From assembly GCA_006937955.1 (NCBI GenBank), contig SSNP01000085.1, forward strand, positions 971,787 through 1,035,786: a DNA stretch of 64,000 bases, in the 5' to 3' direction. Shown piece after piece: positions 36,301-47,080 of this stretch. The notes below the pieces were generated by a model that was given only the letters and a program-made list of their open reading frames with translations, was not told the origin of the DNA and made no database searches. The translations under genes and the position numbers were made by a program. Source of the stretch: Pachypanchax playfairii. Lineage: Eukaryota > Chordata > Actinopteri > Cyprinodontiformes > Aplocheilidae. Numbering within the stretch: the stretch's first letter is position 1; each line of letters starts with the position of its first letter.

Positions 36301-36798
36301 CATACAAGGCCCGGGGGACTTATTTCGACACAACACCTCAATCTTTTAAGTCCTATGTCGTAATTAGGAGTTTCTTCATTTTAAACCTATAATTATAATA
36401 AAGTTATTTTAAAGCGTATTTACTTGTCTGTCCTGTTTAAAATCAGGGATTTAAAATGTTAAACCGGCTTGCCGTAGCTCAGGTAGATCATTTTACCTTT
36501 CGGAGAGAAGAAACTCCACATCTATCCTGTCCACAAACTCTTTCCCAGGGGTCTGAGGTGTCCCAGTCCCAAAAGACGCCAGGTCCAGAGTCTCTGAAAC
36601 CTCCTGAAACCTGGAGGAGAACCTGCTGTAGTCGATGTAACCGTCCTCGAACGCACCGAACCTTTCGAACAGAGTTTTGGTCTCCGTCTCCGGGACATTG
36701 AGCTCCCTGCAGACCACCATGAAGTCCTCGTATTCGATCTTACCAGACTTGTTCACATCACAGGCAGAGAATAGTCTCCGGAGACTGGATCGGTCCAT
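29008..36798 (-). CDS. rasef: RASEF-family protein: EF-hand, coiled coil and Rab GTPase, complete 17-exon gene
   Basis: Exons in transcript order: 36798-36497, 35314-35162, 32865-32775, 32552-32453, 31622-31552, 31477-31362, 31267-31199, 31121-31040, 30937-30879, 30796-30625, 30535-30434, 30303-30159, 29898-29817, 29681-29567, 29473-29360, 29260-29184 and 29110-29008. All junctions read as GT-AG with matching phases. The total is exactly 1953 nt, giving 650 residues (human RASEF is about 740). Domains are EF-hand pair 1-60, coiled coil about 101-330, acidic/Ser-rich linker 330-440, and Rab domain about 452-625. RASEF is an atypical Rab linked to microtubule-based trafficking and, through its coiled coil, to self-association. 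RAB44 and a second fish RASEF copy are the alternatives; the family call is sure, the ortholog is not. The gene is downstream of sema4b on the same strand and convergent with the FKBP gene. Confidence 0.92.
30434..30937 (-). CDS. rasef: RASEF-like linker exons between coiled coil and Rab domain
   Basis: Three exons, 30937-30879, 30796-30625 and 30535-30434, encode a low-complexity polar linker. It includes NEIPARRMKPIRQSTL, SDQDPSISRVATWADQYLDS, an acidic Ser/Asp stretch (DYDSDDSRSS) and VASSLRRRLSAFSSK. Human RASEF has a comparable acidic, serine-rich linker with the same 'DSGLS'-like patch. Exon phases agree throughout. Confidence 0.82.
31040..35314 (-). CDS. rasef: RASEF-like coiled-coil exons (seven exons)
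   Basis: Exons at 35314-35162, 32865-32775, 32552-32453, 31622-31552, 31477-31362, 31267-31199 and 31121-31040 encode a continuous charged, heptad-like helix. Landmarks are LREQLADVYQVIHS, AEELNNSQLTELEDDIQ, EHKKMEGVMATMQRKHEDEV, KEEVIKLNRQIDELLQ, EKEQLQSSLMQAHTDIAVLH and LYDSNDGLRSALASQ. The last matches the RASEF signature LHDSNDGLRSAL. The acceptor of the 31622 exon is purine-rich upstream (AATCAAG) and is set mainly by phase. Two introns carry transposon-derived insertions (34209-35020 and about 31705-31990). Confidence 0.85.
31705..31990. repeat. GC-rich palindromic insert in a RASEF-like intron
   Basis: It runs from a G-rich GGGGGGACAGGGGGGACATG tract to a C-run near 31941. A perfect 10-bp hairpin (TCTGGGGGCC / GGCCCCCAGA, 6-nt loop) lies at 31873-31898, and a small GGCCC-TTC-GGGCC hairpin at about 31918-31932. 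Short inverted flanks (CCTTGTTT near 31710, AAACAAGG near 31966) suggest a transposon remnant. The class is not identified. Confidence 0.45.
34209..35020. mobile_element. TTAA-flanked MITE-like element, family 2, copy 2 (intact ends)
   Basis: TTAA occurs at 34205-34208 and 35021-35024. The ends AGGTGGGATATGGAA and TTCCATATACCACCT form a terminal inverted repeat with one indel. It is 812 bp with no transposase frame, and sits in the RASEF intron between the exons at 35162 and 32865. The body matches 21217-22165 in the opposite orientation. TTAA target use indicates piggyBac-type mobilisation. Confidence 0.82.
36497..36798 (-). CDS. rasef: RASEF-like exon 1: start codon and EF-hand pair
   Basis: I chose the Met at 36798 (MDRSSLRRLFSACD) because it aligns with the start of the RASEF EF-hand helix. 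An in-frame Met 12 codons earlier (36834) is possible. The first EF loop, residues 14-25 (DVNKSGKIEYED), has Asp1, Asn3, Ser5, Gly6 and Ile8, with Asp rather than Glu at position 12. The second loop, residues 48-59, keeps Gly6 and Ile8 but has Gly at position 1, Phe at 3 and Arg at 12, so it should not bind calcium. The donor is GAAAG|GTAAAA, and its phase matches the next exon at 35314. Confidence 0.9.
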
Positions 36799-37108
36799 AT
36801 TTTTATTTCTGATAAAAGATCCAAACTGTTTCAAAACGGTTTGACCTGCACCTCGAATAAACTGACTTCAGCTGCGACTCAACCAAAATAAAAGCTCAAC
36901 AGAGACACTGATTGGTTCAGGTGCAAATGTGGGCGGTACCAGCAGAATCAGTGGAGCACTGATTGACACCTCCCAGCTGGTTTACAGCCGCGTCTCTACA
37001 GCAACACAACTTTGCAACTATTTGCCTTCAATATGTCACGAATTCCGAAGCTTGTACAGTAGATCCAGCACAGATAAGCAAGTGCTGTGTTTGCCTTTGG
37101 TGTGTATG

Positions 37109-37141
<33 letters not shown>

Positions 37142-37495
37142 CACGCTCATCTTTGCTCCAGTGTGCTCAGACTCCACCCTGTCAAGATAAAACTAAAACC
37201 TTTGCTGAAACTTTAACAAATATTCCATATATAGAAAACATAAACCAAAAACACTCGTCTACCAGGGTTCAGATCCGCTACCAGAGGCCCGGGAGGTTGA
37301 GGGTTCTGCACCGTATCTTCACTGTTCCCAGAACTTCCCATTTCTGGACTGAGACTTTGAATGTTTCTCCTGGGACCTGCTGTAGCGTCCAGTTTGGGGG
37401 TTACTGACCCGAGTTCACAGGCACCACTCAAGCCTCAACCAGCTGTTTGAGTCCCTGGTATGTAAACACACATGTCAGTCAGTGATAATCTGTAC
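36799..37495 (-). promoter_or_regulatory. Presumed RASEF-like promoter region
   Basis: This sequence lies directly upstream of the RASEF start. It is moderately GC-richer than the introns but has no obvious TATA box at a fixed distance. A CA repeat occupies 37109-37146. The call rests on position only. Confidence 0.25.
37109..37146. repeat. (CA)n microsatellite
   Basis: CA array with one CG interruption, upstream of the RASEF-like gene. Confidence 0.95.
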
Positions 37496-37765
37496 TGGCT
37501 TATTCCTGTTCAGTGTCATGAGGAGCTGGTGTCTCCAGTTGTCATGGGTGAGAGGTGGAGTTAGACCTGGACGTGTCACCAGTCCATCATAGGGACACAT
37601 AAACAACCACTCACACACACTGAGAGACAATTTACATTTGCCAATTAACATCAAGCATATTTTTGGTCTGTGGGATGAAACAGGAGAAAACCTAAACCTG
37701 AACATGTAAACGCCACGCAGAAAGGTCTCAGCCTGGTGTTACCAACTGCACCACCGTGCAGCCTC
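37496..37765. repeat. Teleost interspersed repeat, compact copy
   Basis: ATTCCTGTTCAGTGTCATGA, TAGACCTGGACGTGTCACCA, TTTTTGGTCTGTGGG and CACCACCGTGCAGCC occur in the same order as the flanks of 15998-16945, but without the internal 316-bp units. It therefore shows the ancestral layout. Confidence 0.65.
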
Positions 37766-38639
37766 ACATCTTTATATCTATATTTATATATAATTACCAC
37801 TCGTCATCTATATCATCTTTATTTGAAAAATTAAAATAAAGTGCATTTTTTTAATGTACAATACAAAAACAAAACAAACAAACAAACAGTAGTGATGTAT
37901 GATACAAAAATACAGTTCACAATAATTGTACATTGGCAGCGTAATTTACAAAAACAACTTTACAAAAAACTTTTTTTTTTTTTACCAGCTGTACAACGCA
38001 CGTGGACAAAAGGCTGTGCTGTCGCTAATACAAAGCCTGACTGCAGTGGTTCAAGAGGACAAAGCGCACAACAATACTCTCACTGTGGTATTAATAGTCT
38101 CAGCTTGTATTCAGATGAAGTACCTGCATGTATTTAGATTAACTGCTGCCACATTGCTTTTATTTTGACGATGTATATAAATATATGTATACATATTTGT
38201 TCTGATGGCTGTCGCTCCACCGAAGGTGGCATTAGTTATTAATAACAGTCAAAGCTCAAGTCTCTCGTACTGCATGAGTGTTTACAGATGAGCCATATTT
38301 AAGATTCACCTTTACATTGTCATTTACAGGAAATGTAACATATTACAACAATTTAAGAACGTGTTTTAGTTCCTGACTAAAGTTGTAGCCGCTGTTGCAT
38401 GAAATTATTTGCATTTTTTAAATTGTTTCTAACTGTTTCTATGAATGGCCATTTCTTTCACACCTTTAACATTTAACTGTAAAGCTCTATCACCTGGTCA
38501 GTTTATCATGTCAAGAGGCACGTCACCTGATTATTGTTTGTTTTCATTCAGGCAGATTAGTGGTCAGACCCACAACCTGCACAGAACTAAGGCTTTAATC
38601 ATCGTGTCTAAATCCCACAGCTCTATTCCTTCTTTCTCT

Positions 38640-38985
38640 TTCAGTAATAATATCAAGCGCATCGATACCGATATCAGTTAGTTAACCGATACCATGAACT
38701 GATTCTTAAAATGTGGAAACTCTGCAATAATTTCACAGAAAATGTTGATTGTTTCCCTTGAAATTTTAGTTTTGTGATCATTTTTATACATATTTTATCG
38801 AGTTCACCATCATTTGTTGTAACAAGCAGAGTAGAATTTAAAACTTGTCTTCCAAGTCATTGCATTTTTTTTGTGTGTGTTAGAAGTATTTGCATTGGTA
38901 CTCGGTATCAGCAAGTACTCATAGCCAAGTATCGGGATCGTATCAGTTTGAAAAAAAAAAAAAGGTATCGTTGCATCTCTAATAG
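38640..38985. repeat. hAT-like transposon remnant
   Basis: Alternating TATCGGTATC-like sequence (ATCGATACCGATATCAG, CTCGGTATCAGCAAGTACTC) ends in GGTATCGTTGCATCTCTA. The reverse complement of that end (TAGAGATGCAACGATACC) resembles the TAGGGATGCA-type ends of a common vertebrate hAT group. No target duplication was established. Confidence 0.45.
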
Positions 38986-40156
38986 TAGGATATAAAAATC
39001 TTCAGAAGTTATTATATAGTCCAAAAATGTAGCTTTTTTGGTTTATTGATCATTATTTGTGCATAACAGATACCTAATGGAACCGTTTTGATGTTTATTT
39101 CCAGATGAGAATAAAAGTTATTGCTTTTGGCCTTTAAAACCATATATATAATAATGTTTTTCCTCATTTTTCACTGATTACATACAAATAAATGAATGTT
39201 TTATTTCAGTATCTAATAATCCTCCTCTTTGAGAACAGAGATTAGAGATCACGTCATGATAATAAATGTGTGATTTAAAAGATGTTTTCTTCTTTTTTAA
39301 AACCAGCTTCTCAGAGTTTTACTGTTTTCTACCTTCAAATCCACAAATAAAGATAAAGATCTATTTCTTTACTTGCAGTTTGAACAATAAGTGAATGATT
39401 GTGATTTTTTGTTTTTTTTTTACTTTGCAGTGCTACTGATTTAAAAGTGATTGACAGCACAGCCAACGCTTTGTGCTTACCAAGGTGAGGTTTGCGCTTG
39501 CGTTTACCTCACTTCACATTATTTGCTTTGCATAGACCGTCCACGTGACAACCAGAGTGATCTTTCCCCCTTTGTCGCATTCAGTGACAACAAAAACAGA
39601 AAATGTTAAAAATTCATCGTTAGAATGTATCAAAACAATATTTACACACAGTACAATTCAAACACTTAGAAGGTATATCTGTGTCTTTGTTTAAATATGT
39701 ATATATTTGTGTATAACTGAGTTTGTGGGAGTTTCTGAAACATTTCTAATGACATAAATTATTCTTTGTGTTCTCTTTTATCAGTAGGTTTGATCAAACC
39801 TTTGAAGTTCTAATACGTTTTTCATTTGATGTGATATTTTTGGGTAGATGTAGCTTTAGCTGTCGCTAACAATTAATTTTGTACCTTTCGTAGCTCTTTA
39901 GACATCATCACACTGGAAAAATAGAGATTTATTCTGACAGTATGGATAAGCTAATCATTAGCTACCAGCTAGTCCAAGCAGGGCCAACGCCAAATTGGAT
40001 TGTTGCTGCCTTAAAAACAACTCTCAGCAGTTTCTTTTCATGCAAAAATTGTTTTCTAAGCATTTACACAGCGTCATTTTTCCTTTAGACAGTTTCTCCC
40101 AGCAGAAGAATTCATGATATTCCTGCAGGAAGTTCGTCAGGCTGAACAGCACGTGC

Positions 40157-40183
40157 TACAGATAGCTGCAGTTGCTATCTGTA
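40157..40183. other. Perfect 10-bp hairpin
   Basis: TACAGATAGC and GCTATCTGTA pair perfectly around a 7-nt loop. It lies within the presumed sema4b 3'UTR or downstream DNA. Function unknown. Confidence 0.5.
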
Positions 40184-40281
40184 AATAACCACGTAATGTA
40201 ACATTGACTTCACAGTAAAATGTTTATAAAATATGACATTTCAGAGGACTGGAATTGTTTTAACTATTAAGGGGTCATAAC

Positions 40282-40606
40282 CAGGGGTGTGTCCAGAGAG
40301 GGGCCCAGGGGGGTATGGGCCACCCTTCCAATTAGACTGGCCACCCCAGGTGCCACCTCCAAGCTGCTACAATCAAATTCAATCAATACTTTTACATTAA
40401 TAAAAGAAAATTATTAATGAAGGTGTGCCATTGGCATTGAGCTTTGACTGGTTTTTATTTTATTTTGGTTTATGGCGCCACTTAAATGATAATAAAGGGT
40501 CTATAATTCTTTTTTAAATGTTATGGGCCCATTTACTTGTGCCACCCTTTTGGAAATCTGTGCCCCTACCTGACCACCCAACAAAGATCTTCTAGACACG
40601 CCCCTG
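40282..40606. mobile_element. hAT-like MITE, copy 2
   Basis: It begins CAGGGGTGTGTCC and ends GGACACGCCCCTG-type sequence (CTAGACACGCCCCTG). The inside (TTTGGAAATCTGTGCCCCTA, CCTGACCACCCAACAAAGAT) is the inverse of 27199-27540. The 8-bp flanks are no longer clearly duplicated, suggesting an older insertion. Confidence 0.75.
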
Positions 40607-41628
40607 AAAACAACTCACATACTTTGACACCATATTTTATGAGGCTTTAGATTTTGAATGATGAGTGATAAAAATATTCTGTAAATTCATGTTGTAGGAC
40701 TTTTAAATGATTTTTCTATTCACATTAAAATAAAACAAATCTCAAATAAACAGCATTTTTACATCAAAACAACAATTCTGAACAAACCTCTTACATTTCT
40801 GTTTGTTCCCATATGTCCAGGTGACAGATTTTAATGGTTTAGAGAGTCCGAACTCTAAAATAAATGAACAGGGACAGAGTCCACCTCGCTCCCTTCTCTG
40901 GTACCATGTAAGTCTATTAACCCTACTAGACATACATGAGATATGACTACCGTTTAGTGTTGGTGAGTAGAAACAACGTGTGATATATAGTGTAGAGGCC
41001 TGTTACAATTCTGCAACTTTGGTGCACCGGAGATTTAAGGCAGCAGCAATCCACTTTGGTCTTGGCTCAGCTCAGATAGCTGTTAGCTTGCAACTCGTGT
41101 CACTCTTCTTTTCCAAGCTTTGATGCAAGTGGTAAAAAGTACAAATACATAGTGCATAGCCTCAGTGACCAGTGGCCTCTCACCAGATGGCAACAGTAAA
41201 TGAAATCATCTGACTTTGTGCCTGTTTTGGTGGTAAAGAGTCTGAGTAATACTTTGCCTTCCAAGGCATTACTAGATGAAAATAAGGACGGAAAGAGAGG
41301 AAATGCCCTGAAATTCAGTCACTAAATCACGTCGGTGATGCCACATGTGTGCTTGTTACATTCCTGTGAGCCGTGTGTGAAAGCATCAGACGTTTGAAGG
41401 CAAACTGGAGGTTCATCAGCGTGCTTCAAATGCACTTGAATAAATCGTGAGAGGGAAATTAAACAAAATGCACGTTGAACCACAGGGACAGAACCAAAGA
41501 AGACAAAAGTGCAAAATCTCTGTAATGAAATGTTTCTCAGCGAGAGTGCTGCTTTTTTCCCCTCTTGTATGTGTTGTCCTGCCCAACAAGTGTCTTAATA
41601 AGTTCATTCATGTAGCATCAAGCCGTCT

Positions 41629-42617
41629 TTAGACTATCGAGTCTTTAATCTCAGAGCCCAGTCTGACTCGAGGTCGTGGACATGTTGGAGAAATCTCTAC
41701 ATGGCTCTCTTTTAAGTTCAGAGGCCTTTTCTCTGACTCTGAGAAGCTCTTGCTGTTGTCCGGTGAGGAGCACTCATGTGGTGGAGTGCTGCAGATGTAG
41801 TTGTCATTAAGAGTCTGGTACCCTTTGTGGTCTAACACTGATGGTGTGGCCGTACTGCCATTGAGTGGCAAGTTCTCTGCAGGTTTGGTAGGTATTCTGG
41901 GCTTCTTCTGCTGCATGTTTGGACACTCCCCCTCCTTGAGCATTGATTTCATGTGGTCACGGTTCCTATAAACCACGAACAGCGAGAAAACCACCACAGA
42001 AAACCCCAGAAGGGCACAGACCACAATCAGCTCGTTCCAGTAGGTTTTTGTGTTGATCTGTGGTGAGAGGTTGTCCCTCGGCAGGATTATGACTTCCTCT
42101 TGGGAGAGTTGTGGAGGTTGGGCGTGGCCTGTCAGGGTGGCGTTCTCCTGCTTGGCCTCGGCCCTCACGCAGTAGTTCGCCAGAAGCTGTTTGAAGCCTT
42201 CCTCCACTGACCAGCACTCGTAGGTTACCTGCCTGCCAGCTTGAGCGACCACCACCAGCCCTCCCTCTGGGCTGGGGTAATGAAAATGACCTGCGCTTTC
42301 ACTGAACTGCCATCTTCTCTCTGCCAGATTAGAGCGCAGCTTGCAGGGTAGAACTTTGAAAGTGTTGGCTGGGATAATGATCACCTGGCAGGATGACGCT
42401 CCTGTGGGAAAGCAAAGCAGATCAAGTTAGATGCTGCATGAAACAAGCTTTGCCACCTTGTTTTGCACATAAATCAGGACCGTAATTGGTTTGACACAAT
42501 GAGTTGAGAGGAGGAGTTAACCTACGTGTCAGTGAGGGTTTACTGAACCGTGGGCTTGGCAGGGCCTTGTTGCAAATAGCTGAAGTGTCTGCTCCATCTA
42601 CATCCTGCTGCCAAGAG
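41629..42617 (-). CDS. sema4b: sema4b Ig-like, transmembrane and cytoplasmic exons
   Basis: Exon 42617-42526 encodes a linker (SWQQDVDGADTSAIC). The long last exon 42401-41629 carries the Ig-like domain, with paired cysteines at 599 and 642 (TYECWSVEEGF) and another at 657. It also carries the TM helix LIVVCALLGFSVVVFSLFVV, a basic stop-transfer YRNRDHMK, and a 100-residue tail. The tail holds DHKGYQTLND (a tyrosine motif shared with SEMA4B) and a terminal D-S-I-V, a class I PDZ ligand (Ser at -2, Val at 0). SEMA4B is known to bind PSD-95-type PDZ proteins through its C terminus. Confidence 0.93.
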
Positions 42618-45600
42618 CTGAAACAAATACACATTATCATTAAAGCTGATAGGAAAAAGGATCGGCTTTTCAGCTAATATTTACATTTCCCAGAAAGCTG
42701 CTAAAATGTAGCTGAGTTATAGTGCAGTGGGGTTCATACTTGCTTCCAGGAGCAGCTCTGATATCCACACACTGTCTCTCGTTCCAGGCACAGTATGGAT
42801 CTCTGGAGAGGATGCACTCCCCACAGCTCTGATAATTAGTACAGTTTGCTACTGGGACCTCCACCAGTTCAGAGAGAGAGGAAACATACAGCTGACCCTG
42901 CAGAGAGGAGATGACGAGGCAGGGGTTTAGACCAAATACCCTCCAAATATAGTTACAGAGTTATTTTTTTTATCCTCATCTGACCCTGATCCAGATACTC
43001 TGCAGCAAGTTTTACTTTCTACCAATTTTAGAAGTAACTCTTAAGTAAACACATGCCAGGATTCAGGAAGTATCACAAATCCAGCTGTTTACACATCTTT
43101 TTATTTAAATAGAGAATTCTGAATGCAATCAGCTCACTGAACAAACCATCTGTATCTTCAGGCATCTTTCTTTACCTTCTCAGTATCCAGCTCAATGTGC
43201 TGCACCGGTTGGGAATCACGAAAGAGCGTCATCTCCTCAATTATGTGCATCTTGTTTTTGACATTAATGGCTTTATGGAGTCGCCCGTCATCTAAAAAAA
43301 AAAAGAGACAGTTTAACTTGAAATTAGATCAAACGCTTGTGAAATTTTTATATAAATTAGATCTAACAAGGCGTGTCGGGGGCGCCGTACCTGTGCCGAT
43401 GAAAAGCACATTAAACACCTTTTTGGCCGTCTGGACTCGATGGACGGCGATCTGTGTGTAGCGCACGTTGCGTTTCAGAAGGAGAGGCTGGCTGCGGATC
43501 ACGGTGTCCATCAGGAAGTGGTCTTTGACAAAATTCAGGACTTTGTCTGGCATGTGCAGTGAGGAGGAGATGCCCTGCTTTCTGACAGCATTGGTGATAC
43601 ACTGTTGAAGCAACACAACAAATCACTCGGGGCACTAAGACTATGTCGGTGATTCTGTTATAATAAGACTTCCAGGAAAACACGACTGCTGAGCAGGTGA
43701 AAGCATCTGAAACACGACTGCGTGGTGATGACTCACAGCTCCGGGTCGAGGTTCTGGGATCGGATTGTTGTACGTGTACCACTGCTGAGTTTCTCTGTTG
43801 ACCTCCCGGTATCGTCCATTAAAAGCCTTTTCCACCTGGTCCATGGTGAAGGAACACACTGCAGAGCTTCCTGAAGCTCCTTTGTACCTTTTAGGGCAAA
43901 ATAAATAATTTAAAATCGACTGAAACTTTTGCAGAACGTCTTAATTTTTAACTTCACACCGAAAAAATCTCAAATTTTTAAGCATGTGTCACGCCAAAAT
44001 GAACTGATTCAGGTTTCTATTAAAATTATAGCAATAAATTCACCAATTCACCAACATTTTATGTAGCAATTTAACTTATAAAAGAACATGTTTAGAATTT
44101 CTTTTAAGACATTAATTCATGCTTAATTCAATGTACTTATTCAACTTATTACCCTGAGATTACAGATGATGATGATTAACATTTTGTATGTAAAAGCTTG
44201 TTTTTTTTTGTCACATCAAAGCATCATCTCCAAAAGGTATTCAGTAAACCAAATCTGAAAAACACAGCCACATTTTGGGAACATGATCTAAATTCCAATC
44301 CTGACATTCTCACCACTGAGAAGTGAAGACTCCATAAAACACGGTGTTCTTCCAGTCCTCGGGACTCGGGGTGAGCACGAACATGTCTTGGATTATGTTG
44401 AAGGGAAATCCATCATCGGGCAGCGAGCACAAGAGCTGAGCCTTCAGGAAGGTGGTCCACTTCTTCTGCAGCACCCTCTCGCCTCCGATGTCACCCTGAA
44501 GGAGAGTCAACAGAGATGTGATGCCACAAAACCAGCAGAGGGCGCTGTTTAACTTCATGACATCAAACTGTTAAACTAGATAACAGAAACAAAAATTCTA
44601 CCAAACTGAAACATTTGAGACTAAAATAGCATTTTCTAACAATAAATCATGATTTAAATCAATTGTGCCTCTCAGACAGATAAACCCAGAGGCAGAACCC
44701 TTCTAGGTCATGAAAACAATAAACTACATCATCTAACCAGCATAGATAAAACACACTCGGGGCTCAGAAGAGGGCAAGTGCTTTTGAATGAAAAAGATTA
44801 AAGAATCTTTGGCCCCCCCGACAGTTTCCTTTTCACTGACACGACTGCTGTGATTCAGAGCCTGTGGCGCGAGCGATTTAAAGACCTGCGAGTGGCACGA
44901 GACCTTCCTGACATGAGAACTAATTCAACTTACACAGATTGAGTGACGAAATATCAGCATAAACTGGGAGGTGGCTACATCTTTAAGCCTCGGCGTGGAA
45001 TTGATTGTGTTAAAGACAGATTATGTTCGGCAGGAGGGGGGATCACATCTGAAGAACTACAACAGCATGACCACGTGGATGAAACTGAAAGGAGTTTTTA
45101 AGATCAGATAATAAAATAAAACCACTCAATTCAAAACCTCAGTATGTTTTTGTGGAACATCGCTGAGAGGTTACTGCTTGGGCAATGGCACATGACCATA
45201 TTGAGCTTCAGAAGCAATTACATATTGTAGTAATCCAGGCAGATAATGAGGAACATACATATCCTCTTGTCCTTCTGGCTAAGCCTAGTTTTATAATTTA
45301 AAGCCACTCGGATCTTAAACGGACTGCTGAATAATTGAAGAAAAAATAAGTCCCGTTCATTAATCCTTTGTAAAAGCATCCCTTGTTCAAAAGGACTCGA
45401 ATTAGGTGAGAAGTACCGACTGAACTTTCCTGCAGATGAGAAAACAAACAAAAACAAAAGTAAAAAATGCTTTCATTTTTCCCCGATGACGCAGAGCTGA
45501 CGTCTCAAACATCTGAACATCCACAACATGGAGCTAAAAACTATCTGAACTAACATCAACAGAAAGAATCAGTTACAAAGTGTTTGCCTCATCGCTTTCA

Positions 45601-47038
45601 ATTGCTCTTGATTCTTATTATTTAGAAAACTACCTCATGGGTAATTTAATTTGCTCGTTTTAATTTAACCACATGTGAGAAAGCAGCCATCAGTGAGCTA
45701 CAGGAGTCAGTATTTACACCACTCTGTGAAGAGAACTGTTAATTAAATGAAGATCCTCGGGGCCCGGGTCTGACTAATAAACAACCGGGTTTCATTTTGC
45801 ACCACTTCATGACGTAGACTCTTTATCAATAAAGAGATAATCACAAGTTATATGTGGAGAATTGTTCCGTAATCAAATTCATATTTCAAAAGAACATATA
45901 AATCCTGAATATCAGACACGAATACTCTTCCAGGAGGATAAAAACACTGCTGCAATCCCAACTGATGACTGAATCCAGATCTGGAGACAAATATTTGGTG
46001 GTTTAGAACCAAAGAGAGGGGATTTGGAAGCAAGAAGTCAAACATAATGTGCAGATGCAAGTGGAATGTTTTCACACACGACGAGCCGCGCGCAGTGTGA
46101 TTAAGCTGAAAGCAGATTTAGAAGATTTGTGTTTCTATAGGAGCACAAACATGTATGAGATGGTCCAAACACACAAACAACCTCCCGCCCGGTCCGTGTT
46201 TGTTGTGTAGCGGCTGCAGGGGCGGACGTTGCTGCAGGGTGTGTAAAAGCATCTTTAGATGGACTATCTGCCCTCCAGCCTCGCTCACCTTACACACACG
46301 AGCGATGCGTGACACAATGGTGTTGTCAAAGAAATCAAACTCCTTTCCCGCCTCACTGAAGAAAAAGTAAATCTTATCATCGTCGCCCACCAGGTTGCCC
46401 TTGGGCAGGCTCTCTTGTATGTAAGCAGAGCCAACAAAGGCTGGGTCTGAAAGACAAGCAACAATATTATCACTCTGGGATCCAGAGACGGACATTCCTG
46501 CTGCCAGACAGGAATCCACCTGCAACAGGGAGGTAAACACTTCTCACACACATCCTGTTTTAATGTTCAAACTGACATTAATCCAGATTAAGATGAGTTC
46601 AATCATATATAGAATCTTTTGTTTTCCAGTCGAATCTCCGTACCTTGAAGCCAGTTAAGTGAGTTTTCTGTTTTGAGAGCAGTTCCTTGGCTCAGGCTCT
46701 TGTAAATGATGGGTTCGTTTCCTTGGAAATTACTGACTGTGCCGGCGTACAGCTCTCCATCTTTCAACACAGAGAAGACAAGCATAGTCGCAATATGTAC
46801 CCCGAAGGACTGAGTTTCACAAACCGTAATGAAATCCAGAGAATATGTTGCAACTGACTTATTTACTTGAGCTCTTCCTCACAAAGCTCGATCGCTAATG
46901 ACAGCAAACAGTAAGACTCACCAGCCATGATGGCCGTCGACTTGTACTTGGCGTTAAACGGGCAGCGGCTGCGTCCGTCCTCCGTGACAATCTCACCAGA
47001 ATCCCTTGTGACGAAAGAGAAGTCTGCGGTGCTCTGAA

Positions 47039-47080
<42 letters not shown>

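Larger units (their letters stand above)
37818..41628 (-). other. Probable sema4b 3'UTR and downstream sequence
   Basis: There is no coding exon here. A - strand AATAAA lies at 37818-37823, which would imply a 3'UTR of about 3.8 kb. Several weaker signals lie closer, so the true end is uncertain. The stretch contains a hAT-like MITE (40282-40606), a hAT-like remnant (about 38640-38985) and a hairpin at 40157-40183. Confidence 0.3.
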
